From Oscillospiraceae bacterium (GTDB taxonomy: Bacteria; Bacillota_A; Clostridia; Oscillospirales; WRJC01), in NCBI GenBank assembly GCA_009785015.1, contig WQXD01000037.1, positions 1-20,070 of the forward strand: a stretch of 20,070 bases of DNA, written 5' to 3'. A program made the position numbers and the translations under genes. Below the pieces are notes generated by a model. The model was not told the origin of the DNA. It saw nothing but the letters and a program-made list of their open reading frames with translations, and ran no database searches. This document shows positions 14,242 through 20,070 of this stretch, one piece after another. Every line of letters begins with the position of its first letter. The stretch's first letter is position 1.

Positions 14242-15566
14242 ATGACAAAAAACCAAGCGCGAGGGAAGCGTGCCTGAAATCGCTTGTGGATTTCGAAAAG
14301 GCCGGCAAATATTCAAATATCGAATTGAGCGAAGCGCTCCGGCGGTATGGGTTCGAAGAGAGGGACCGCGGATTTTTCACGAAACTCTTTTACGGTGTGA
14401 TAGAAAAAAAACTGACGCTCGATTATCTCGTAAAAAGCATCTGCGACAAAGACAAAAAAATCGCCCCGGAAATTTTGAATATTCTGAGAATGGGCCTGTA
14501 TCAGCTTTTGTACATGGATAAAATCCCGGAGAGCGCCGCCTGCGACGAAAGCGTCAAACTCGCGAAATCATTCAACCCCCAAAATACCAAAGTCGGCGGA
14601 TTTGTAAACGCGGTGCTCCGCGCCTTCATAAGAGACAAGGGGCAGCTGCTCGAAAATATAGACAAAATAAAGGATTCATGTAAATATTTTGAAATAAAAT
14701 ATTCATGTTCTCGTGATATAATAAAAATATGGACGGACAGCTACGGGACCGAAACCGCCGAAGAGCTGCTTCGAGCGAGCCAAAATAACCGCGGGCTGAC
14801 AATATGCGTGAACGGCCTGAAGATTTCAAGGGACGCGTATTTTGAAAAACTGTCTTCGCTCAAAGAGCGCTTGACCGCCGAAAAAACCGAAATATCGCCT
14901 TACGGGATAATCATAGAAGGCGATATCGCCGTAACTGACATATACGGCCACGGCGAAGGGCTGTTTTTCGTGCAGGACGAGGCCTCGCAGATATGCGCCC
15001 TGAAAACAAGGGCGAAACCATCTGATTTGGTCGTCGATTGCTGCGCCGCCCCGGGGGGCAAGAGCTTCTGTATGGCGCAGATGATGGAAAACAAAGGCAG
15101 AATCGTATGTTTCGACTTACATGAAAACAGGCTCGATTTGATAACAAAATCATCAAAACGCCTCGGGATCGGTATTATAGAGACACACAAGCGCGATATG
15201 GCGGCTCCTTTCGGAAATTCGGATGAATTAAAAGAAAAAGCCGATGTGGTTTTGTGCGATGCGCCGTGCTCGGGACTGGGGGTAATAAACAAAAAGCCGG
15301 AGATAAAGTACAAGACGCTCGGTGAAATATCGAGAATGCAAAAAATTCAAGCCAAGCTCCTTTCCAATTGTTCCGCTTGCGTAAAACCGGGAGGGGTGCT
15401 TGTATACTCCACATGCACATTGAATAAAAAAGAAAACGAAGAAGTGGCGCGTGAATTCGCGGGCGCGCATAAAGATTTTGAAATCCGAAGCCTCGAAACG
15501 TTTTTCCCCTTCAGGCAAAAAACCGACGGATTTTTTATCGCCGAAATGAGGAGAGTTGGCCCATGA
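14238..15566 (+). CDS. rsmB: 16S rRNA (cytosine-967-C5)-methyltransferase RsmB
   Basis: A 442-residue enzyme with an N-terminal NusB-like RNA-binding domain (residues about 5-135: AREACLKSLVDFEKAG, FTKLFYGVIEKKLTLDY) and a C-terminal SAM-dependent methyltransferase. SAM motif I is VVDCCAAPGGKS, motif IV is DAPCSGLGVI, and motif VI is YSTCTLNKKENE; the cysteines in PCS and TCT are the two catalytic cysteines of m5C enzymes. The start at 14238 follows AGGAAG at 14226-14231 and overlaps fmt by 4 bp. A longer frame from 14142 lies inside fmt and adds unrelated residues. The RNA position is inferred from family membership. Confidence 0.94.
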   Translation: MNDKKPSAREACLKSLVDFEKAGKYSNIELSEALRRYGFEERDRGFFTKLFYGVIEKKLTLDYLVKSICDKDKKIAPEILNILRMGLYQLLYMDKIPESAACDESVKLAKSFNPQNTKVGGFVNAVLRAFIRDKGQLLENIDKIKDSCKYFEIKYSCSRDIIKIWTDSYGTETAEELLRASQNNRGLTICVNGLKISRDAYFEKLSSLKERLTAEKTEISPYGIIIEGDIAVTDIYGHGEGLFFVQDEASQICALKTRAKPSDLVVDCCAAPGGKSFCMAQMMENKGRIVCFDLHENRLDLITKSSKRLGIGIIETHKRDMAAPFGNSDELKEKADVVLCDAPCSGLGVINKKPEIKYKTLGEISRMQKIQAKLLSNCSACVKPGGVLVYSTCTLNKKENEEVAREFAGAHKDFEIRSLETFFPFRQKTDGFFIAEMRRVGP

Positions 15567-16621
15567 GGTATATGATCGACAACAAAACCGATATATTGTC
15601 CCTTTCAAGAAACGAATTGAAAGAATTGCTTGAAACCGGATTTGCCATGAAAGGGTTCCGCGCCGACCAGATATACTCGTGGCTGTATAAACCGGGAGAG
15701 CAATCCGGTTTCGCGAAAATGAGCGACATCCCGAAAGCCCATCAAAAAATCCTCGAAGACAATTTCCATATCGGGAAACTGAATATGATAAAAAAGCGGA
15801 TTTCCGCGGACGGCACGGTGAAGTATCTGTTCGCCCTGCATGACAAAGAGATGATCGAGAGCGTATTTATGAGATACAACCACGGAAATACGGTTTGCAT
15901 ATCGACGCAGGCCGGATGCCGCATGGGCTGCGTGTTCTGCGCTTCCGGGGCGGGGGGGTTTGCTCGAAATCTTCTGCCCTCGGAGATGCTGCTGCAGGTT
16001 TTGGCCGCGGGGGAGGATATAAAAGAGAGGATATCAAACGTGGTATTGATGGGCATAGGCGAACCGCTGGACAATTTTGAAAATGTCGTAAAGTTTCTCG
16101 AATTGGCAAACTGCAAGAAAGGCTTAAATATCGGCTACAGGCACATATCGCTTTCCACATGCGGGCTCGTCGATAAAATTTCAAAATTAGGCGAGATAAA
16201 CATACCCATAACCCTTTCGGTGTCGCTCCACGCCTCAGACGACGAAACGAGAAAAAAAATCATGCCGGCGGCCGCCAAGTGGAAAATAGACGATTTGCTG
16301 CAGGCCTGCCGCGAATACGCGAATGCCACAAAACGCCGGATTTCTTTTGAGTACGCGCTGATGGATAAAATAAACGACTCAAAAGAAGACGCCCGAAAAC
16401 TCGCTTTGAAAATAAAAAACATTTTATGCCATGTGAACCTCATACCCGTAAATGAAGTTTACGGAAAAGAATTTAAACCGCCAAGCGGCGGCAAAGCCAA
16501 AATTTTTCAAAAAACACTCGAAGATCACGGGATAAACGCCACATTCAGGCGAAAGTGCGGCAAAGACATCGACGCCTCCTGCGGGCAGCTCAAATTTTTA
16601 AAAACAAAGAATGAGGTCTAA
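15563..16621 (+). CDS. rlmN: Dual-specificity RNA methyltransferase RlmN
   Basis: A radical-SAM enzyme that makes 2-methyladenosine at 23S rRNA A2503 and, in many bacteria, tRNA A37. The 352-residue protein carries GCRMGCVFCASG, a CxxxCxxC 4Fe-4S/SAM motif, MGIGEPLDNFENV, SLSVSLHASDDETR and the C-terminal RRKCGKDIDASCGQL; the last part contains the Cys equivalent to the methyl-carrying catalytic Cys. The start overlaps the rsmB stop (ATGA), with GAGGAGA at 15548-15554 upstream. Confidence 0.96.
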   Translation: MRYMIDNKTDILSLSRNELKELLETGFAMKGFRADQIYSWLYKPGEQSGFAKMSDIPKAHQKILEDNFHIGKLNMIKKRISADGTVKYLFALHDKEMIESVFMRYNHGNTVCISTQAGCRMGCVFCASGAGGFARNLLPSEMLLQVLAAGEDIKERISNVVLMGIGEPLDNFENVVKFLELANCKKGLNIGYRHISLSTCGLVDKISKLGEINIPITLSVSLHASDDETRKKIMPAAAKWKIDDLLQACREYANATKRRISFEYALMDKINDSKEDARKLALKIKNILCHVNLIPVNEVYGKEFKPPSGGKAKIFQKTLEDHGINATFRRKCGKDIDASCGQLKFLKTKNEV

Positions 16622-16622
16622 T

Positions 16623-17369
16623 ATGTCTGTATCTATCGCGGGCAGAACCCACACGGGATTAAAAAGAAAAGCGAAAGTCAACGAAGACAGTTTTTTTGCC
16701 GACAAGATAAAAGATATTTATCTCGCCGTCGTCTGCGACGGAATGGGCGGGGCGAAGGGGGGAGACGTGGCGAGCGCGCTCGCGGTGAAATCCTTCGTCG
16801 AAACGGCGATCGAGCTGCTTTCCGATTCCGCGGATTACAGGGACATATTGTTTGCCTCCGTGGCGAAAGCGAACGACGACGTTTTCAAAGCCGCTCAAAG
16901 CGACAAGGAACTCGCCGGAATGGGGACGACGGTGGTCGCCTGCATATTTGACGGCCTTGAATATTGCGCTGTAAATGTGGGGGACAGCAGGATGTATATA
17001 ATCGACGAAAAAAACCATTTGGCAAATCAAATCACAAAAGACCATTCGTTGGTGCAGGAACTCGTGGAAAAGGGCACCATGACAAAAGAACAGGCCGAAA
17101 AATCCCCGAACAAAAACATTCTGACGCGCGTTTTGGGAATTGACGACATAGTCGATGTGGATTTTTACAAGGGAAAATACGAATCGGGGACGATACTTCT
17201 GTGTTCGGACGGGCTGTACAATTACGCCGAAGAAGCGGATATAGCGAAATATATATCGCAGTACGAAGACATAGGGCGCTGCGCGGACGAACTGATAATA
17301 AAGGCGAATGAAAACGGCGGGGGAGATAACATAACGGCGGTCATAATAAAACCGCAGGGGGAGAAATAA
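16623..17369 (+). CDS. prpC: PP2C-family protein Ser/Thr phosphatase
   Basis: Dephosphorylates targets of the partner kinase encoded next. All PP2C motifs are present in 248 residues: NEDSFF, VVCDGMGGAKGGDVAS (metal-binding Asp and Gly), GMGTTVVA, VNVGDSRMYII, KDHSLVQELVEKG, LTRVLG, LLCSDGLYNY and GGGDNITAVII. I chose ATG 16623 because GAGG (16613-16616) sits 6 nt before it; an ATG at 16611 in the same frame has no ribosome-binding site and lies inside rlmN. Known also as Stp/PrpC. Confidence 0.95.
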   Translation: MSVSIAGRTHTGLKRKAKVNEDSFFADKIKDIYLAVVCDGMGGAKGGDVASALAVKSFVETAIELLSDSADYRDILFASVAKANDDVFKAAQSDKELAGMGTTVVACIFDGLEYCAVNVGDSRMYIIDEKNHLANQITKDHSLVQELVEKGTMTKEQAEKSPNKNILTRVLGIDDIVDVDFYKGKYESGTILLCSDGLYNYAEEADIAKYISQYEDIGRCADELIIKANENGGGDNITAVIIKPQGEK

Positions 17370-19253
17370 TTGCTTATGAACAATTATGAAAATCTGATAA
17401 ACACCGTGCTCGACAACAGATACAAGATCACCGGAATTAAGGGTATAGGCGGCATGGCGGTTGTATATGAAGCGGAGGATTTGGTCGCGCGCAGAAAAGT
17501 GGCGATCAAAATGCTCAAAGACGACGCGAAGGAAGACGCGGAAGCAGTCAGGCGTTTTATGAACGAATCAAAAGCGGTGGCGATGCTTTCCCACCCGAAT
17601 ATAGTGCATATTTTCGACGTTTCGGTCAAGGAAAACGGAAAAAGCCAGTATATCGCGATGGAATTGATCGACGGCATAACCTTAAAGGAGTATATAGTAA
17701 AAAAAGGCAGGCTAAGCTGGAAAGCGGCGATATCATACGCCGGGAAAATATTGAACGCGCTCAATCAGGCCCACAGCCGCGGGATAATACACCGCGACGT
17801 CAAACCCCAGAACGCCATGCTGTTGAAAAACGGCAACCTCAAACTGATAGATTTCGGCATAACCAAAATGCAAAACAGCGAACCGCTCACAATGACGGAC
17901 AAAGCGATAGGCACCGTGCACTATATCAGCCCGGAACAGGCGAGCGGGGCGGAAAATATCACGAATATAAGCGACATATATTCAGTCGGGGTGCTGCTGT
18001 ATGAAATGACCACGGGCGAGCTTCCGTTTGTGGGAAACACGGCGATACAAGTCGCCATGATGCAAATCAACGACGCCCCCAAAGACCCGCGTTTCATAAA
18101 TCCCGAAATCCCGAAAGGGCTCGCTCAGATCATACTCAAAGCGATGCAAAAAGACCCAAGCGACAGATATCAAAGCGCGGCGGAGATGATGAAGGAACTG
18201 AAAATCGTGTATACGAATCCCGCCGCCGTTTTTCAAAGCGAAAACAAAAAAAAGGGCTCGAACCTTCCCGTCGCCGTCGTTGCCGGCGGACCTCAGAGAA
18301 ATGCGAAAAGCCTTGAAACTTTCGGAGGCAAAAAAAATTCGGCGATAGAAATATCGGCGGCGGCCGGCGATAAAACCGATGAGGAAAAGGTGCGCCAAAG
18401 GGGGCGTTCGTCTCAAAAAAATCCCGTGAAACGCCGAAACAGCAAATCGATGCTCCCCTTAATTCTGGGAGCCGCTCTCGCGTTTTTCATCGTGCTCCTC
18501 TGGAGTACGATTCAATTGGTGGGAGGTTATCTGGATTTGGTGGAAGAGGACGACCAGGATGAGAAAACGATTGTGATAGACGATTATGTCAAAAGGATAT
18601 TCGGCGACGAATTGAAAGCGGAAATGGCCGCGTTGCGCCTGTCGGTGGGACAGGTCACCTATGTGGCAAACGACAAGTTTGAAAAAGGGGAAATAATAGC
18701 CCATAAGCCCACCGCGAAGGAAAGGAAAAAATACGCGAATGACAAGGCCACCATCCCGATAGATTTTACGGTGAGCACCGGCAAAGACACATATTTGGTG
18801 GAAGATCTGACAATTATGGAATGCAGGAACGCGGGAATCTACCTTGAAACAACAAAAAAACTCACGGTGAAAATCGAATATGAGCCCCACGACATGGTTG
18901 CAAACGGATATATCATATATACCGAACCCGGTTTCGGGAGCCTGATGGAAGCGGGCGACACCATAATCCTGCACGCGAGCTCGGGGATGCCCGTAAAAAA
19001 AACAAAGATGCCCGATCTGGTCGGAAAATCGGAGAGTGACGCGAGAACGATCTTACAAAGGGAGGAAATACAAATCGATAAAGTCGTATCGGAATATTCC
19101 GACGACTACAGGCAGGGTATCATAATAAACCAAAGCATCATGTCTTCCCGGGAAGTGCCGAGAAAATCCACAAAAGTCATTTTGACGGTTAGTCTCGGGC
19201 CGAGATATCCGGCACAGCCGAAACAGCCGGAAAAATCCGAAGAACCGGAGTGA
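17370..19253 (+). CDS. prkC: PASTA-domain transmembrane Ser/Thr protein kinase
   Basis: A 627-residue PknB/PrkC-type kinase that senses muropeptide or lipid II-type ligands and controls cell-wall growth and dormancy exit in other Firmicutes. The kinase domain (about residues 15-285) has the Gly loop GIGGMAVVYE, VAIKML, HRDVKPQN, LIDFGITK and the activation segment IGTVHYISPEQ. A Lys/Arg-rich juxtamembrane linker leads to one helix (LILGAALAFFIVLLWSTI, about 360-385). Outside are three PASTA-like repeats (about 400-475, 477-550, 555-620) and a Pro/Glu tail. The first two repeats are divergent; the third (MPDLVGKSESDARTIL) is typical. TTG at 17370 follows GGGGGAGA by about 7 nt; ATG 17376 is an alternative start. 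It follows its phosphatase without a gap. Confidence 0.93.
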   Translation: MLMNNYENLINTVLDNRYKITGIKGIGGMAVVYEAEDLVARRKVAIKMLKDDAKEDAEAVRRFMNESKAVAMLSHPNIVHIFDVSVKENGKSQYIAMELIDGITLKEYIVKKGRLSWKAAISYAGKILNALNQAHSRGIIHRDVKPQNAMLLKNGNLKLIDFGITKMQNSEPLTMTDKAIGTVHYISPEQASGAENITNISDIYSVGVLLYEMTTGELPFVGNTAIQVAMMQINDAPKDPRFINPEIPKGLAQIILKAMQKDPSDRYQSAAEMMKELKIVYTNPAAVFQSENKKKGSNLPVAVVAGGPQRNAKSLETFGGKKNSAIEISAAAGDKTDEEKVRQRGRSSQKNPVKRRNSKSMLPLILGAALAFFIVLLWSTIQLVGGYLDLVEEDDQDEKTIVIDDYVKRIFGDELKAEMAALRLSVGQVTYVANDKFEKGEIIAHKPTAKERKKYANDKATIPIDFTVSTGKDTYLVEDLTIMECRNAGIYLETTKKLTVKIEYEPHDMVANGYIIYTEPGFGSLMEAGDTIILHASSGMPVKKTKMPDLVGKSESDARTILQREEIQIDKVVSEYSDDYRQGIIINQSIMSSREVPRKSTKVILTVSLGPRYPAQPKQPEKSEEPE

Positions 19254-19263
19254 GTGATATATA

Positions 19264-20070
19264 ATGATCGGAAGGATAGTAAAAGGCGTAAAAGAATTTT
19301 TCGATGTATGCGTGGAAGAAGACAATGAATACAAAAACCGTATTATTCCGTGCAATTCCAAAGGGGCGTTTAGAAAAGACTCGCTGAAATTGAAACCCCT
19401 CGCGGGGGATATCGCCGATATAGAGATAAACCGCGAAAACAGGGATGAAACCCAAATAACGGGAATTATCACCAAAATTTATGAGCGTAAAAATTCGCTT
19501 TTTCGCCCCCCGGCGGCCAATTTGGACGCGCTTTTTATCGTCATTTCGGTAAAATCCCCTTCGCCTTCATATTTTTTTACCGATAAACTCACCGCCGCCG
19601 CGGTCGAAAACGATATAGTTCCGATAATCGTCATAAACAAAACCGATCTGAACCCAAGCGACGGTTTGATATATGACATATACTCGAAAACCGGCTTTAC
19701 AACGATAAAAGCGAGCGCGGAAACAAAGTTGGGATTCGAGGAAATAAAAGAGGAAATGCGAAACAGGATATGCGTTTTCGCGGGCGAATCCGGAGTGGGG
19801 AAATCGAGCCTGTTAAACGGGCTGTTCGGCCATCTGAAACTTGCAACCGGCCTTTTGAGCGGCAAAACCCAACGGGGGAAACAGACCACGAGGACCGTGG
19901 AATTTTTTAAAAACGATCTGAACGGCTACGCGGCCGATACCCCCGGATTCGGCGTTTTCGATTTTGAATACAGCGGCCATATATTAAAAGAAAACCTCAT
20001 ACTCGATTTTCCCGATCTGCAAAAATACGCCCAGGACTGCCAATACGCGAAATGCGCGCACATAAAAGAA
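19264..20070 (+). CDS. rsgA: Small ribosomal subunit biogenesis GTPase RsgA, 3' end cut by window
   Basis: A circularly permuted GTPase that checks late 30S assembly. The 269 visible residues show the N-terminal OB-fold (MIGRIVKGVKEFFDV, GDIADIEI), then G4 (INKTDL) ahead of G1 (GESGVGKSSLLN), G2 region (RGKQTTRTVEF) and G3 (DTPGFG), the order that defines the family. The last residues begin the C-terminal zinc site (DCQYAKCAH); the rest lies beyond the window. The start lies 10 nt after prkC with only a weak upstream GGAG. The usual length is about 290-300 residues. Confidence 0.95.
   Translation, partial: MIGRIVKGVKEFFDVCVEEDNEYKNRIIPCNSKGAFRKDSLKLKPLAGDIADIEINRENRDETQITGIITKIYERKNSLFRPPAANLDALFIVISVKSPSPSYFFTDKLTAAAVENDIVPIIVINKTDLNPSDGLIYDIYSKTGFTTIKASAETKLGFEEIKEEMRNRICVFAGESGVGKSSLLNGLFGHLKLATGLLSGKTQRGKQTTRTVEFFKNDLNGYAADTPGFGVFDFEYSGHILKENLILDFPDLQKYAQDCQYAKCAHIKE

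Noticed and set aside
14142..15566. Longer start (14142) for rsmB
   Set aside because: It would overlap fmt by 100 bp and add an Arg-rich out-of-family extension; ATG 14238 has a ribosome-binding site and the usual 4-bp overlap.

Overview
The window comes from a Clostridia-type Firmicute, probably an uncultured Oscillospirales/Ruminococcaceae-like gut bacterium. The basis is the gene order yicC-remA-gmk-rpoZ-priA-def-fmt-rsmB-rlmN-prpC-prkC-rsgA, the paired DUF5685 and Cys-tailed J-domain genes, Shine-Dalgarno-led genes and sigma-A-type promoters. Species cannot be named from the sequence alone.

Layout: (1) 1-129, minus strand: the 5' end of a small membrane protein, with a good promoter at 182-210. 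(2) 370-4192, plus strand: a three-gene ABC importer operon, made of a beta-propeller/solute-binding lipoprotein fusion and two MalF/MalG-type permeases. There is no ATPase nearby, so a shared MsmX-like ATPase elsewhere is likely. (3) 4195-5739: a compact AT-rich insertion carrying one gene, an AlbA_2 (Schlafen-like)/GHKL-ATPase-like/winged-helix protein. It has its own promoter, four 9-bp tandem repeats abutting the -35, and a GC-rich multi-hairpin tail. It is bracketed by a perfect 36-bp direct repeat that is exactly the last 11 codons plus stop of the neighbouring J-domain gene, as expected for site-specific integration into a gene 3' end that leaves the gene intact. (4) 5704-8048, minus strand: an overlapping three-gene operon, metallo-beta-lactamase-fold hydrolase, then DUF5685, then a J-domain/TPR/Cys-rich protein. 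(5) 8226-20070, plus strand: a twelve-gene housekeeping operon behind two tandem promoter candidates. It covers RNA turnover, nucleotide metabolism, RNA polymerase omega, replication restart, N-formyl-Met handling, rRNA methylation, the PASTA Ser/Thr kinase with its phosphatase, and ribosome assembly GTPase RsgA (cut by the window end). Many junctions overlap by a few bases, so translation is probably coupled.

The best candidates for something undescribed are the single-gene element lodged at the 3' end of the J-protein gene (no integrase of its own, structured tail), and the DUF5685 protein, whose two DxxxD-type motifs resemble those of squalene/phytoene-synthase-like enzymes.
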